From NCBI GenBank assembly GCA_945861275.1, contig CAMATZ010000025.1, forward strand, positions 20,180 through 84,179: 64,000 nucleotides of DNA. The letters run 5' to 3'. The stretch is from Bordetella parapertussis (GTDB lineage: Bacteria; Pseudomonadota; Gammaproteobacteria; Burkholderiales; SG8-41). Below are positions 30,244-41,708 of the stretch, piece by piece. Position numbers and translations under genes: made by a program. Positions within the stretch are counted from its first letter, which is position 1. Each line of letters opens with the position of its first letter. The notes beneath the pieces are model-generated. The model was not told the DNA's origin, ran no database searches, and saw nothing but the letters and a program-made list of their open reading frames with translations.

Positions 30244-30533
30244 TTCACCACCGTCTCAGTCTCGAACAAACTGGAGCGCACCGAGCGCTTGCTACTGCGC
30301 GGCACGCGCTTTTTGATTTGCCGAATTTGCGCTGCGCTAAGCGCGCCATCATCGGGCTCGTACTGCGGCAGAATTCTTACAGCCAACTCGTGCAAGGCCT
30401 GATGTATCGCTTGTGTCTCATCGACACCCAGACGTTCAGCGAGGCGCTTCGCGGTTTCGCGACTCACGCCGCCCGGGCTGTCAGACACGCGATAGCGGAA
30501 CGCAATTTGGTTGGCGATCAACTTGATTGGCAT
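30240..30533 (-). CDS. Candidate antitoxin paired with the PemK/MazF-like protein
   Basis: 97 aa, overlaps the toxin start by 4 nt; SRETAKRLAERLGVDETQAIHQALHELAVR. Confidence 0.65.
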   Translation of the reverse strand: MPIKLIANQIAFRYRVSDSPGGVSRETAKRLAERLGVDETQAIHQALHELAVRILPQYEPDDGALSAAQIRQIKKRVPRSSKRSVRSSLFETETVVK

Positions 30534-30683
30534 GCTTGAACCTCATTGTTAGATATCTATAAGATATCCACGATGCCGCAAAATGTCAATAGATGGAACG
30601 CCCCTTCCAGGCTGCAGCATGTCTTATACATTACAATTTTCGTAGCTCAGCGTATGGCATAACCATTTGTTTTTATTAATATT

Positions 30684-33065
30684 TCACAACTCCTCCGGAT
30701 CAGGCACCGCATCCCCCAGCATCTGCGTCTGCCAATAGCGCCGGTAGGTCGCACGGTGCGGCGTGACCCGGATGGCGTCGCCCGCCCCCAAGTGCAAGGT
30801 CAGCGCGCCGTCGCGGTCAGTGCGATAGACATGACTGCCGTGCCGCAAATAACGTTCTTCTACATCGGGGTGCGGATGGCGGAAGCGATTGCGATAGCCC
30901 ACCGCGTAAATCACGATGCGCGGATCAACCGCTTGCACGAACGCCGCTGTCGACGAGGTTTTGCTGCCGTGATGCGGCACCAGCAACACCTGCGCACGCA
31001 ACGCCTCACGCGAGGACGCCAGCAACTGCAGCTCCGCGCGCGCTTCGATATCCGCGGGTATCAACACCGCACCATGGCGTGTCGCAATGCGCAGCACGCA
31101 GCCGCGATTGTTGTCCCTGATCGATGCATCGTCATAGCTGTCACGGGTCGGATGCAGCATGTCGAAGCGCACGCCGTCCCATGCCCAGCTTTGCCCCGCA
31201 AAACAGTGTGCGGATTTGTCGGCCTCGAAACGCAGCGGGTCAAGATCGGGCACCGAGGTCAGCAGTTGCGCCACCGGCATTGCCTGCAACACCGACGATG
31301 CGCCGCCGTAGTGATCGATGTCATCATGGCTCACGATCAACATATCCAGCGCCTTGACTCCGGCCGCGCGCAGATACGGCACGATCATGCGATTGCCGGC
31401 GTCGGCTTGCGGGCCGTACGCAGGACCGCTGTCAAACAGCAGCGCGTGATGGCGCGTGCGCGCCACGACGGCGAGACCGTGACCCACGTCGAGCACCGTG
31501 AGTTGCAATTCGCCCTCCGGCAAAGGCGGTGGTGCGGCAAGAAACAAAGGCAGAAATGCCGCCAGTCCCGTCCAGCGCAGCGGAAAGCCGCGCGGCAGCA
31601 GCAGGACTATCGCACCGGCTACCGCCACCAGCACCGTCCACCCCGGCGGTGCGTGTTGCTGCCATACCGCTGCCGGAAGATTGCTCATCCACGCCAGTGC
31701 CAGCCCGCACCACGACATAACGCCATGCGCGAGCTGCAACACCCAATCAAACGGCAACAACATGCCCGCCAGCGTCAGCGGCACCACCACCAGGCTCACC
31801 AATGGAATCGCCAGCGCATTGGCCAGCGGCGAAATAATCGACACCTGTTGAAACAACGCCAGCAGCGCCGGCATCAGCGCCAGTGTTACCGCCCATTGCA
31901 CCTGCGCCCAGGTGAGCAGCCAGTGCGCTGTGCCGACGCGTCCCACGCTCACGTACAAAATCACCGCCACCGCGCCAAACGACAGCCAAAAGCCGGCAGC
32001 CAGCACCGCCCATGGATCGATTAGCACCACCACCAGCAGCGCAACGCTAAGCACCGCCAGCGCCGAACTCATGCGATTCAGCCACAGCGCAACCGCCACC
32101 ACGCCCAGCATGTAGAGCGTTCGTTGCGCCGGCACTTCATAGCCCGCGAGCAAGGTGTAGATCAGCGCCGCCGTCAGTCCCGCCAGCACCGCGGCCTTGC
32201 GCGCGGGCAGTCGCAGCGTGAGACGCGCGCTGCGCCGCCACAGGCCGTAGGCGAACGCGAATATCAGCCCCGACACCATGGTCACATGCAGTCCGGAAAT
32301 CGACATCAGATGATTGACGCCGGTGCGCGTAAATATCTGCCACTGATCGGCTGGTATGGCGCGCTGGTCACCGATCGCCAGTGCCGCCAGCACGCCGGCA
32401 TAAGGCTTGTCGGGCAGCGCCTGCAGAATGCGCGCGCGCAGCCGCTCGCGCGTGGCCTCGATCCAGTACGCGGGCTTGTGAACCATTGCATCGATGCGTC
32501 GGCTGCCGCTTTTCGGGCGCACGCTACCGGTGGCGCGTATATCACGTTCAAACAGCCACGCTTCGTAATCAAAACCGTGTGGGTTGGCGCTGCCGCGCGG
32601 ACGCCGCAAGCGCACAGTGAGTTGCCAGCGTTCGCCGGGCTTGAGATCCGGCAAGCTGCCGTGGCTACCCTCTTTGGCCACACTGCCCCACCAGTTCAGC
32701 GCGATATGCGAGGGCACCACAGCGCCCGGCGTGATCACGCGTTCGACATCGAACTCAAAGCGCACGCTGCGCTCATAGTGTTGCGGCAGACTTGCCACCA
32801 CGCCCACGATTTGCACATCGCGGCCTTCCCAGGCCGGCGGCAGCGCGTCGTTCATGCGCAACTGCGCGCGTGTGGCGGCGTAGAAAAATCCGGCGCTCAC
32901 GCAACACACGCCCATCGCGGCGAAAAATATCCAGCGTTGTGCGCGCGTGTACCACGCCAGCAACAGCAACGGCGGCAACACCACGGCCCACGCCAGCGGC
33001 GGCAGCAGCGCTTGTTGCTGCAGCAGTGCGATTCCCGCCACGAAAAGAATGATGAAGAAGGGCAA
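30684..33065 (-). CDS. comEC: DNA internalisation protein ComEC/Rec2
   Basis: Competence domain (LMSISGLHVTMVSGL) and C-terminal metallo-beta-lactamase fold (LDVGHGLAVVART...SHDDIDHYGGASSVL). Confidence 0.93.
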   Translation of the reverse strand: MPFFIILFVAGIALLQQQALLPPLAWAVVLPPLLLLAWYTRAQRWIFFAAMGVCCVSAGFFYAATRAQLRMNDALPPAWEGRDVQIVGVVASLPQHYERSVRFEFDVERVITPGAVVPSHIALNWWGSVAKEGSHGSLPDLKPGERWQLTVRLRRPRGSANPHGFDYEAWLFERDIRATGSVRPKSGSRRIDAMVHKPAYWIEATRERLRARILQALPDKPYAGVLAALAIGDQRAIPADQWQIFTRTGVNHLMSISGLHVTMVSGLIFAFAYGLWRRSARLTLRLPARKAAVLAGLTAALIYTLLAGYEVPAQRTLYMLGVVAVALWLNRMSSALAVLSVALLVVVLIDPWAVLAAGFWLSFGAVAVILYVSVGRVGTAHWLLTWAQVQWAVTLALMPALLALFQQVSIISPLANALAIPLVSLVVVPLTLAGMLLPFDWVLQLAHGVMSWCGLALAWMSNLPAAVWQQHAPPGWTVLVAVAGAIVLLLPRGFPLRWTGLAAFLPLFLAAPPPLPEGELQLTVLDVGHGLAVVARTRHHALLFDSGPAYGPQADAGNRMIVPYLRAAGVKALDMLIVSHDDIDHYGGASSVLQAMPVAQLLTSVPDLDPLRFEADKSAHCFAGQSWAWDGVRFDMLHPTRDSYDDASIRDNNRGCVLRIATRHGAVLIPADIEARAELQLLASSREALRAQVLLVPHHGSKTSSTAAFVQAVDPRIVIYAVGYRNRFRHPHPDVEERYLRHGSHVYRTDRDGALTLHLGAGDAIRVTPHRATYRRYWQTQMLGDAVPDPEEL

Positions 33066-33097
33066 TGTGATCCAGGAATATCGCTACAATAAACCAC

Positions 33098-33664
33098 ATG
33101 TTACGCAAGTATCTGCGGCGCGTGCTGCCGAGCCATCAATCCATACGCGACAACCGTTACATCGCGCGTTTTGGCAATCGTCTGCAACATCATAACCTGT
33201 GGCATCTGCGTCGCCGCTCGGTGGCGGGCGGCGTGGCGGCCGGGCTGTTCGCGGGTTTGATTCCCGGCAGCAATCCGGTGCAATTCAGCGCCGGCGCTTT
33301 GCTCGCAATCGGCTTCAAGGTCAATCTGCCGCTGTCGATGCTGGTGACGCTGTATTCCAATCCGTTCACCATCGTGCCACTGTATCTGGTGGCGTTCAAG
33401 CTGGGGCAACTCGCACTGTGGCAAAGCGGCGGCGAGCTGCCGCTATTCGAGATCGGGGTCGAAGGCCAGGGCGCCATGGCGTGGTTAAGCGCCACACTGC
33501 AGTGGCTGACCAGCGCCGGCAAACCGCTGCTGATCGGCCTGCCGCTGCTTGCGCTGCTGCTCGCTCTCATCGGATACTGCATCACCGATTGGGCGTGGCG
33601 CCTCGGCGTGCTGTGGCAGTGGCGCCAGCGCAAACTTAGACGTGCGAGGAAATCATCGCCATGA
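33098..33664 (+). CDS. DUF2062 domain-containing protein
   Basis: SVAGGVAAGLFAGLIPGSNPVQFSAGALLAIGFKVNLPLSMLVTLYSNPFT. Confidence 0.88.
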   Translation: MLRKYLRRVLPSHQSIRDNRYIARFGNRLQHHNLWHLRRRSVAGGVAAGLFAGLIPGSNPVQFSAGALLAIGFKVNLPLSMLVTLYSNPFTIVPLYLVAFKLGQLALWQSGGELPLFEIGVEGQGAMAWLSATLQWLTSAGKPLLIGLPLLALLLALIGYCITDWAWRLGVLWQWRQRKLRRARKSSP

Positions 33665-34278
33665 AACCCCGCTATTGGACGCGCGCCACCACCGAGCTTT
33701 CCGCTCGCGATGCAGTGATGAAAAAGCTCATCGCGCAGCACAAGAGTCTCGCACTGGGCAGCCGTGGCGACGCCTTTCAAACACTGGCGCGCGCCATCGT
33801 CGGCCAGCAGATTTCGGTGAAGGCCGCGCAAAGCGTGTGGAACCGCTTCGTGGCGGCGCATGGTGTTGTAGCCCCGGCGGTGATTGCCGCCTCCACCCCT
33901 GAAACGCTGCGCGGCTGCGGACTTTCCGGGCAAAAATCGGGCTACATCCTTGATCTTGCGACGCGCTTTGCCGATGGACGGCTGCAACCGGCGGGCTGGA
34001 AACGGCTGCAGGACGAAGCACTGATCGCGGAATTGATTCAAGTCAAAGGCATCGGCCGCTGGACCGCCGAAATGTTCATGATTTTTAATTTGACACGGCC
34101 CGATATATTTCCTGCCGGTGATCTCGGTCTGCAAAAGGCCATGACGCTGCATTACAATCGCGGGCGCCCATTGACGCCGGCATGCATGCAACGCATAGGC
34201 GCGGCGTGGGCGCCGTGGCGCTCAGTCGCCACCTGGTATATGTGGCGCAGTCTTGACCCGATACCCGTCGAATATTAG
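33661..34278 (+). CDS. DNA-3-methyladenine glycosylase (HhH-GPD, AlkA-like)
   Basis: AIVGQQISVKAAQSVW; LIQVKGIGRWTAEMFMIFNL. Confidence 0.92.
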   Translation: MKPRYWTRATTELSARDAVMKKLIAQHKSLALGSRGDAFQTLARAIVGQQISVKAAQSVWNRFVAAHGVVAPAVIAASTPETLRGCGLSGQKSGYILDLATRFADGRLQPAGWKRLQDEALIAELIQVKGIGRWTAEMFMIFNLTRPDIFPAGDLGLQKAMTLHYNRGRPLTPACMQRIGAAWAPWRSVATWYMWRSLDPIPVEY

Positions 34279-34281
34279 GCA

Positions 34282-35334
34282 ATGGCTGAACATTACATCC
34301 CCGCCGCCGCGCTGCCGCAGCGTCCGTACCTGCGTTTTGTGTGGGGTTTTGTCGCGCTGATGGCAATCATGGCGATAGGCGCCGTCGGCTACAAAATCAT
34401 CGGCGGTGAAAAAGCGACGTGGATCGACTGCATCTACATGACGTTTATCACCATCGCCAGCATCGGCTATGGCGAAATTATCGATCTGAGCCACAGTCCC
34501 GGCGGCCGCGTATTCACCATGTTCATCGGCTTCGCCGGCATTGGCGTCGCGACCTACCTGCTATCGACATTTACGGCGTTCCTGCTCGAAGGCAAAATCA
34601 ATGAAGCACTATGGAGAAAGCGGATGGAAAAAAATATCCATAAACTGAATCAGCATTTTGTGGTGTGCGGCAGCGGGCGCGTGGGCCGCAATGTGGCCAA
34701 TGAACTATCGGCCACCAACCGTTCGTATGTGATCGTGGATATCGATTTGCATGAGATCGAGACGCACCTCGAAAAACATCCAAACACGCTGTATGTTCAT
34801 GGCGACGCTACCGACGATGACCTGCTGCTCAAGGCCCATGTCGGGACCGCTGCCGGCGTTTTCGCCATTACCGGCGACGACGGGCGTAATCTGATGATCG
34901 CCATTACCGCGCGGCAATTGAATCCCAGCGCGCGCATCGTCGCGCGCTGCCACGAAATGCGTAATATCGAAAAACTGCGTAAGGCCGGCGCCGATGCGAT
35001 TGTGTCGCCTGATTTCACCGGCGGCATGCGCATTGTGTCGTCGATGGTGCGGCCGCAGGTGGTGACTTTTCTCGACGAAATGCTGCGTTCGGATAAGAAT
35101 CTGCGGGTGGAAGAATTACACCTGCCGCCGTCGTTTCGTGAGACCACGCTCGGCGCGCTCAATCTGCATCACAGCGATTACATCGTACTCGCGTTGCGTG
35201 AAAAAGAGGCCTGGCAATTTAATCCCGCCACCGGCAGCGTGCTCAAACCCGGCGCGACGCTGGTGGTGATGACCACGCCCGGCGGCCGCCAGCTGCTGGA
35301 GCAGCGGTTCGCGCAGAGCGCTGCTCCTGTATAA
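34282..35334 (+). CDS. Potassium channel family protein with RCK/TrkA-N domain
   Basis: Pore-like TIASIGYGEI, Rossmann HFVVCGSGRVGRNVANEL. Confidence 0.92.
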   Translation: MAEHYIPAAALPQRPYLRFVWGFVALMAIMAIGAVGYKIIGGEKATWIDCIYMTFITIASIGYGEIIDLSHSPGGRVFTMFIGFAGIGVATYLLSTFTAFLLEGKINEALWRKRMEKNIHKLNQHFVVCGSGRVGRNVANELSATNRSYVIVDIDLHEIETHLEKHPNTLYVHGDATDDDLLLKAHVGTAAGVFAITGDDGRNLMIAITARQLNPSARIVARCHEMRNIEKLRKAGADAIVSPDFTGGMRIVSSMVRPQVVTFLDEMLRSDKNLRVEELHLPPSFRETTLGALNLHHSDYIVLALREKEAWQFNPATGSVLKPGATLVVMTTPGGRQLLEQRFAQSAAPV

Positions 35335-35342
35335 GGTATATT

Positions 35343-35372
35343 GTAAGCATTTGTTTTTATTAATTATTTTTT
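35343..35372 (+). repeat. AT-rich dispersed motif, representative copy
   Basis: gtaagcatttgtttttattaattatttttt; other copies are listed in findings. Confidence 0.75.
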
Positions 35373-35375
35373 CAC

Positions 35376-35720
35376 GTGACGCACGCGGAATTCATCGCAG
35401 CCTATCGCGCGGGACAGCTCACCGTCGAATTCGATGCGGTGCTGGCTGGCAAATTTCTGAGTGCGCGACTGTTGCTGCCACTGATGATTTTGCCGCTGCT
35501 GGGCGCGGGTGTGGCGCTGGCGCTGCTGGGCTGGATCTGGAGCGGACTCGCCGTAATCGCGCTCGGCATCGTTGTGCCGCGACTCATCAAACGTGGCGCG
35601 CCGCGCTTTTTGCTGACACAGATGCTGAACGACGAAAAGCTTTACGCTGATGCGCAGCGCGCCGGCATTATGCGCCTCGAAACGCCTAACCCGCAAAATG
35701 CAGAGGCAGCAGCACCATGA
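35376..35720 (+). CDS. Hypothetical membrane protein
   Basis: Two hydrophobic helices; intergenic placement and codon bias. Confidence 0.6.
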   Translation: MTHAEFIAAYRAGQLTVEFDAVLAGKFLSARLLLPLMILPLLGAGVALALLGWIWSGLAVIALGIVVPRLIKRGAPRFLLTQMLNDEKLYADAQRAGIMRLETPNPQNAEAAAP

Positions 35721-35760
35721 ACGTCAACCTGCGATCGGCGCAGTCAAACCGCAATCGCTC

Positions 35761-36468
35761 CTACGCGGCTTTCAACAACCCGTCGATCAGGCGCACCGTG
35801 CGATTCGCGCGCGCGGCGATTTCCATGTCGTGCGTCACAATCACAAAACTGGTGCCGCGCGATTTATTCAATTCGAGCATCAGGTCAAACACCGCCTGCG
35901 CGTTTTGCCGGTCGAGATTGCCGGTGGGTTCGTCCGCCAGCACGCACGCCGGCCGGGTGACCAGCGCGCGCGCCAGCGCCGCGCGCTGACGTTCGCCGCC
36001 CGAGAGCTCGCCCGGTGTGTGTTCAAAGCGATGCGCGAGTCCCACTTCAGCGAGCAAATCCCGCGCCGCTTTATAGGCCTCTTCCCTGGGCATGCGCCGT
36101 ATCAACAAAGGCATCGCGACATTCTCAACCGCGGTGAATTCCGGCAGCAAATGGTGAAACTGATACACAAAACCCAGCGCCTGGTTGCGCGTCATACCGC
36201 GTTCGGCTTCGCTTTGGCTGCGTATGTTTTTGCCCAGTATGAAAATGTCGCCGCCGCTCGCCTCATCCAGTCCGCCCAGCAAATGCAGCAACGTGCTTTT
36301 ACCCGAGCCGGAAGCACCCACGATAGCGACGCGCTCGCCACGCGCCACTTCAAAATCCACCCCCTGCAACACCGGCACTTCGTCGAGCCCCTGCTGCTGG
36401 AACACCTTGCGCAGCCCGCGGCACTCGAGAACAGCACCACTCATAACCTTACTCATAGCCTCACTCAT
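35761..36468 (-). CDS. lolD: Lipoprotein-releasing system ATP-binding protein LolD
   Basis: Walker [10 protein letters not shown], signature LSGGERQR, adjacent LolC/E permease; start [11 protein letters not shown]. Confidence 0.93.
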   Translation of the reverse strand: MSEAMSKVMSGAVLECRGLRKVFQQQGLDEVPVLQGVDFEVARGERVAIVGASGSGKSTLLHLLGGLDEASGGDIFILGKNIRSQSEAERGMTRNQALGFVYQFHHLLPEFTAVENVAMPLLIRRMPREEAYKAARDLLAEVGLAHRFEHTPGELSGGERQRAALARALVTRPACVLADEPTGNLDRQNAQAVFDLMLELNKSRGTSFVIVTHDMEIAARANRTVRLIDGLLKAA

Positions 36469-37705
36469 AGCGCAAGGCCTCCGCCGGATTGACCCTCGAC
36501 GCACGCCAGCTGGGATATATCGTCGCCACTGCCGACATCGCAAATGAAAATAACGCCGTAGCCATCACATCCAGTGGACGCAGTTCCGAGGGCAGTTCGG
36601 TAATCTGGTAAATCGACGGGTCGAGAAAACGCAAGCCGAAAATGCGTTCCATAAAGCCCACAATCTCAGCCACATACAGCGCGCCGAGTATGCCGAACAC
36701 CATCCCGAAAAAGACGCCGGTAAAACCAATGACGATGCCCTGTGTCATGAATATTTTCATCACCCCGCCGGGCGATGCGCCGAGCGTGCGCAGAATCGCG
36801 ATATCCGGCTGCTTTTCCTTCACCACCATGAACAGGCTCGACACCAGGTTAAACGCCGCAATCGCAATAATAAAAAACAGCAGCAGGGACATCATGCGTT
36901 TTTCGATATCCACCGCGCGGAAATAATTGGCGTTAACACTGGTCCAGTCCGAGATCACCGCATTATTCGGCACTTTGCCCGCCAGATCGAAGGACACTTG
37001 TTTGGCGCGGAACAGATCATCCAGCTTCAAACGCACGCCAGTCACGTCGTCGCCCATGCGATAGAGCTTTTGCGCGTCTTCGAGGTGGGTGAGCGCGAGA
37101 CCCGAATCGATCTCGTGATGGCCGATGTGAAACGTGCCCACCACGGTAAATTGACGCAGCCGTGGCAGCAATCCGGCGGGGGTCACCTGCCCTTGTGGTG
37201 ACACCAGCACTATTTTTTCACCCACGTTGACGCCCAGCGCGCGCGCCAGTGAATCGCCCAGCACGATGGTGAAATCCCCCGGCTTTAAGGCATCCACCGA
37301 GCCGCGGCGCATGCTGCGCGACAGGTCATCCACCGCGCTTTCCATCTCGGGCAAAATCCCGCGCAAATAAGCGCCGCGCACCTGGCTGCCGCTGGTGAGC
37401 AGGCCCTGCGCATTGACATAAGGCGCTGCGGCCAGCACATGGGCATTGGTCCGGGCGATGTCGGCGATTTTTTTCCAGTCGCTCAGCCGTTCATTGGAAC
37501 CGGCGATCTGCACGTGCGCCACCGCCGACAGCATGCGTGTGCGCACTTCTTTTTGAAAGCCGTTCATCACCGACAGCACGGTAATCAGCACCGTCATGCC
37601 GAGCGCAATGCCCACCACACTGATCAGCGAAATCACGGAAATAAAGCGCGTGCGCTGACGCGAGCGCGTATAGCGCAGGCCGATGAATAGTTCGTAGGAA
37701 TTCAC
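36461..37705 (-). CDS. lolC: Lipoprotein-releasing system permease LolC/LolE family
   Basis: [38 protein letters not shown] start at 37705 preferred. Confidence 0.92.
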   Translation of the reverse strand: MNSYELFIGLRYTRSRQRTRFISVISLISVVGIALGMTVLITVLSVMNGFQKEVRTRMLSAVAHVQIAGSNERLSDWKKIADIARTNAHVLAAAPYVNAQGLLTSGSQVRGAYLRGILPEMESAVDDLSRSMRRGSVDALKPGDFTIVLGDSLARALGVNVGEKIVLVSPQGQVTPAGLLPRLRQFTVVGTFHIGHHEIDSGLALTHLEDAQKLYRMGDDVTGVRLKLDDLFRAKQVSFDLAGKVPNNAVISDWTSVNANYFRAVDIEKRMMSLLLFFIIAIAAFNLVSSLFMVVKEKQPDIAILRTLGASPGGVMKIFMTQGIVIGFTGVFFGMVFGILGALYVAEIVGFMERIFGLRFLDPSIYQITELPSELRPLDVMATALFSFAMSAVATIYPSWRASRVNPAEALRYE

Positions 37706-37793
37706 GTCAGCAGTTTTTCGCGAAAACGCGGAGTTTACTTCAATTCGCGAGTTCCCGGGTACGCCACGGGTGCTACACTCGCGCGCCAGTATC

Positions 37794-38834
37794 ATGCCAT
37801 GCAGCTTATACATTCCGCACCTCATCCCGCCGCGCGAAATCGGCGCCGCGCTCTGGCGCACGGTACAGGCGCCACAACTTAAAACGCTGTTGGCGAAAGC
37901 CCGTTACGCCGGCAGCACGCAAACCGCCAGCGACGCGATGCTGTGCCGGCTGTTTGGGGTTGCGCGCCAGCACGACTGGCCGCTCGCACCCCTGCTGGCG
38001 CGACACGCAAATCTCGATGCCGCCAGCGGTTACTGGCTGTGCGCAACCCCGGTGCATCTGGCAACACGCCGCAACGCACTGGTGCTGACCGATCCATCGG
38101 CGCTCGATCTCGATGCCGCAACTTCCGCCGCACTCGCCGCACCGCTGGCCGGCCATCTGCGTGACGAAAACCTCACGCTGCATGCGCCTCAACCGGGTTT
38201 ATGGTTTTTGCACAGCCTTGCGCACACGCCGCCGGCGATAACCACCTCCAGCCTCGATAGCGTGAGCGGCCGCGACGTGCGAGCGTTTTTACCGAAGGGC
38301 GTGGACAGTGCGCGCTGGCATCGCATACTCACTGAAATGCAAATGTTGCTGCATGCGCATACGGCGAACGATGCACGCGAAGCGCGCGGCCAGCTGGCGG
38401 TGAACAGCGTGTGGCTGTGGGGCGGCGGCACCCTGCCGCCGCCGGCTGCGGCGCCATATGCTGCGGTGTGGAGCGATGATGCCTGCGTGCGCGCGCTGGC
38501 GCATCACACGGGTTGCCGCATCGAGCCTGCAGTTGCGAACGTTTCAGCCGCGAACATCACAGGACGCGATCTCAACAACGAATCCCATTTTTTTTCGCTG
38601 GACATGCTCACGCCGGCGATGCGCCAGGGCGACCTGCAAAGGTGGAGCAGCACGGTCAGCACGCTGAACCGCGATTGGTTTATGCCGCTGCTGGCGGCGC
38701 TGCAAGCGCGCCGCCTGGACACGCTGACCGTGCTCAGCGGCAGCGGCAGCGGCAGCGACACCGGCACCCAGCAGTTTGTCATTCGCCCTCGCGACCTTAT
38801 GAAATTCTGGCGTAAAAACAATTATTTACAATGA
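37794..38834 (+). CDS. Conserved hypothetical (phosphoglycerate mutase-like, COG4255-like)
   Basis: LPKGVDSARWHRILTEMQMLLHAH...NSVWLWGGG pattern. Confidence 0.65.
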   Translation: MPCSLYIPHLIPPREIGAALWRTVQAPQLKTLLAKARYAGSTQTASDAMLCRLFGVARQHDWPLAPLLARHANLDAASGYWLCATPVHLATRRNALVLTDPSALDLDAATSAALAAPLAGHLRDENLTLHAPQPGLWFLHSLAHTPPAITTSSLDSVSGRDVRAFLPKGVDSARWHRILTEMQMLLHAHTANDAREARGQLAVNSVWLWGGGTLPPPAAAPYAAVWSDDACVRALAHHTGCRIEPAVANVSAANITGRDLNNESHFFSLDMLTPAMRQGDLQRWSSTVSTLNRDWFMPLLAALQARRLDTLTVLSGSGSGSDTGTQQFVIRPRDLMKFWRKNNYLQ

Positions 38835-40552
38835 GCATGCCGGCAATCACCATCCGCCCCGCGGCAGCACACGCCATCGACACTTTAACCCGCGGCGGCG
38901 TGCATCCCCTGCTCGCCCGCGTCTACGCGGCCCGCGGCATAGTCAGCCAGCAGCAACTCGACACCGCTCTCGAGCGCCTGCATCCACCACCAGCGATGCT
39001 CAACTTGCAGCACATGGCAAGGTTGCTTGCCGATGCGATTGGTGAGCGCAAAAAACTGCTGATCATCGCCGACTACGATGCCGACGGCGCCACCGCTTGC
39101 GCTGTGGGTATGCGCGCACTGCGCGCCATGTGCACCACCGGCGCCACTATCGATTATCTGGTGCCCAACCGTTTCGAGTACGGTTATGGCCTAACGCCTG
39201 AAATCGTGCAGCTCGCCGCCCGCGAGAAACAGCCCGCGGTCATTATCACGGTCGATAACGGCATCGCCAGTGTGGAGGGCGTGGCCGAAGCCAATCGCCT
39301 GGGTATCCAGGTGCTGGTCACCGATCACCATTTACCCGGCGCCACGCTGCCTGATGCGTGGTGCATCATCAATCCCAATCAGCACGGCTGCACCTTCCCC
39401 AGCAAGCATCTCGCGGGTGTGGGGGTGATGTTTTACCTGATGCTCGCACTGCGCGCCGAACTGCGGCAACGCAACGCCGCCGCCTCACGCCACACGCCTC
39501 ACGCTTTACCGAACTTGGCGCACCTGCTCGATCTGGTTGCGCTGGGCACGGTAGCCGACGTGGTACGTCTCGACGAAAACAATCGCATCCTGGTGGCACA
39601 GGGACTGCAACGCATACGCGCAGGCCGCGCACAGCCCGGCATTGCTGCATTGCTGCGCGTGGCCGGCCGCGATCCCGCACGCGCCGGCACTTACGACCTG
39701 GGCTTTGCAGTCGGCCCGCGGCTTAACGCCGCCGGGCGGCTTACCGATATGTCGCTCGGCATCGAATGTCTGATCACCGACGACAGCGCGCGCGCGCAGG
39801 AGATCGCACACGAACTCGACGCGCTGAACCGCGAACGCCGCACCATTGAAGCCGGCATGCAGGAATCCGCTCTCGCCGCGCTCGAGCAACACACCGACGC
39901 CAGCGGCTACAGCCTGAGTCTTTATGACCCGCAGTGGCATCAGGGGGTGATCGGCATCGTTGCCTCGCGCATCAAGGATAAATTCCATCGCCCGGTGTTC
40001 GCATTTGCACGTGGCAATGACGGTGAAATCAAGGGCTCCGGGCGTTCGATACGCGGGCTGCATCTGCGCGATGCGCTCGATCTGGTATCCAAACGCGCAC
40101 CGGGACTGATACTGCGTTTTGGCGGTCACGCGGCGGCGGCAGGCTTGACTTTGCGCGAGCCGGATTTCGCGCGCTTTCAACGCCTCTTTGAGGAAGTGGT
40201 GCGCACCCTGCTCGCGCCCGCTGATCTTGAACGCGAGATTGAAACCGACGGTTCGTTAGCGGTCGAACACGCGACGTTAGACGCCGCCCATGCGCTGCGC
40301 GACGGCATTTGGGGCCAGGGGTTTCCCGAGCCACGCTTTCTCGATCCGTTTGAAGTTGTGCAGCAGCGTGTCGTAGGCGAGCGTCACCTCAAGCTGCGCC
40401 TGCGGCGTGATGGCAAAAGTTTTGACGGCATTTTATTCGGCCACAGCGAACCGCTGCCGGATGCCATCCGCGCCGTCTACCGCTTCAGCGTCAACGAATA
40501 CAACGGGGTTACGTCAACCCAATTGATGCTCGATCACTGGGAACATCTGTAA
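38831..40552 (+). CDS. recJ: Single-stranded-DNA-specific exonuclease RecJ
   Basis: [36 protein letters not shown]. Confidence 0.95.
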   Translation: MSMPAITIRPAAAHAIDTLTRGGVHPLLARVYAARGIVSQQQLDTALERLHPPPAMLNLQHMARLLADAIGERKKLLIIADYDADGATACAVGMRALRAMCTTGATIDYLVPNRFEYGYGLTPEIVQLAAREKQPAVIITVDNGIASVEGVAEANRLGIQVLVTDHHLPGATLPDAWCIINPNQHGCTFPSKHLAGVGVMFYLMLALRAELRQRNAAASRHTPHALPNLAHLLDLVALGTVADVVRLDENNRILVAQGLQRIRAGRAQPGIAALLRVAGRDPARAGTYDLGFAVGPRLNAAGRLTDMSLGIECLITDDSARAQEIAHELDALNRERRTIEAGMQESALAALEQHTDASGYSLSLYDPQWHQGVIGIVASRIKDKFHRPVFAFARGNDGEIKGSGRSIRGLHLRDALDLVSKRAPGLILRFGGHAAAAGLTLREPDFARFQRLFEEVVRTLLAPADLEREIETDGSLAVEHATLDAAHALRDGIWGQGFPEPRFLDPFEVVQQRVVGERHLKLRLRRDGKSFDGILFGHSEPLPDAIRAVYRFSVNEYNGVTSTQLMLDHWEHL

Positions 40553-40598
40553 CGCGACCCATCAGGTATAATCGCGCTTTCAAGGAATCTCACGCATC

Positions 40599-41703
40599 AT
40601 GGAAGCCGAACGCATCAACGCCATTGCCAAGCAGCTCACGGACATCGATACACGCGCCACGGAGCTGCGGAGGTATCTTTGACTTCGAAACCAAACGCAA
40701 GCGTCTCGATGAGGTTGTAAGGCTCGCCGAAGACCCCGCCGTGTGGAGCGACAGCAAACGCGCGCAGGAACTCGGCAAGGAACGCAAAGCTCTCGAATAC
40801 ACCGTCAATTCACTGATCACGCTGGCGTCCGGGTTGCGCGATGCGCAGGACCTGTTCGAGATGGCGCGCGATGAAACCGACGACGCCACACTGCACGCCG
40901 TAGCCAGCGACACGCAGGGGCTGGAAAACACCGTCGCGGAGATGGAATTCCGCCGCATGTTCTCCGGCGAAATGGATGCCAACAACTGCTTTCTCGACAT
41001 CCAGGCAGGTTCCGGCGGCACCGAAGCGCAGGACTGGACGTCGATACTCGAACGCATGTACCTGCGTTATTGCGAGAGCAAGAAATTCAAAGTCGAGTTG
41101 CTGGAAGAGTCCCCCGGTGAAGTCGCCGGCCTCAAGAGCGCCTCGCTCAAAGTCAGTGGCGATTATGCCTATGGACGCCTGCGCACTGAATCCGGCGTTC
41201 ACCGGCTGGTGCGCAAATCCCCGTTCGATGCCAACAATCGCAGACATACCTCGTTTGCCAGTGTGTTCGTCTATCCTGAAGTGGATGATTCCATTCAGAT
41301 TGACATCAACCCGGCTGATCTGCGCACCGACACCTTTCGCGCGTCAGGTGCGGGCGGCCAGCATATTAACAAAACCGATTCCGCCGTGCGCATCACGCAT
41401 ATCCCCACCGGCATCGTGGTGCAATGCCAGAGCGACCGCTCGCAGCACCGCAATCGCGCCGAAGCCATGGCGATGCTGAAGTCGCGATTGTTTGAGCTGG
41501 AGCAGCGCAAGCGCAATGAAGAAAAGCAGGCGATGGAAGACGCCAAGACCGACATCGGCTGGGGCCATCAAATACGCTCTTATGTGCTCGATCAGTCGCG
41601 CATCAAGGACTTGCGCACCAACGTTGAAATCGGCAACACCCAAGCAGTGCTCGATGGGGCGTTGGATGTTTTTATTGAAGCGAGTTTGAAACAAGGGCTA
41701 TAA
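40599..41703 (+). CDS. prfB: Peptide chain release factor 2 with programmed +1 frameshift
   Basis: ATG 40599 ... aggtat CTT TGA C (TGA at 40680-40682), then +1 frame [15 protein letters not shown] motif present. Confidence 0.95.
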
Positions 41704-41708
41704 CCATC

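Noticed and set aside
30756-33092. Long + strand ORFs (422 and 322 aa) opposite comEC
   Set aside because: Antisense to a clear full-length ComEC; His/Arg/Gln-rich composition typical of spurious frames in high-GC DNA.
40624-41703. ORF start MPSSSRTS for RF2
   Set aside because: Artefact of the programmed frameshift; the true start is 40599.
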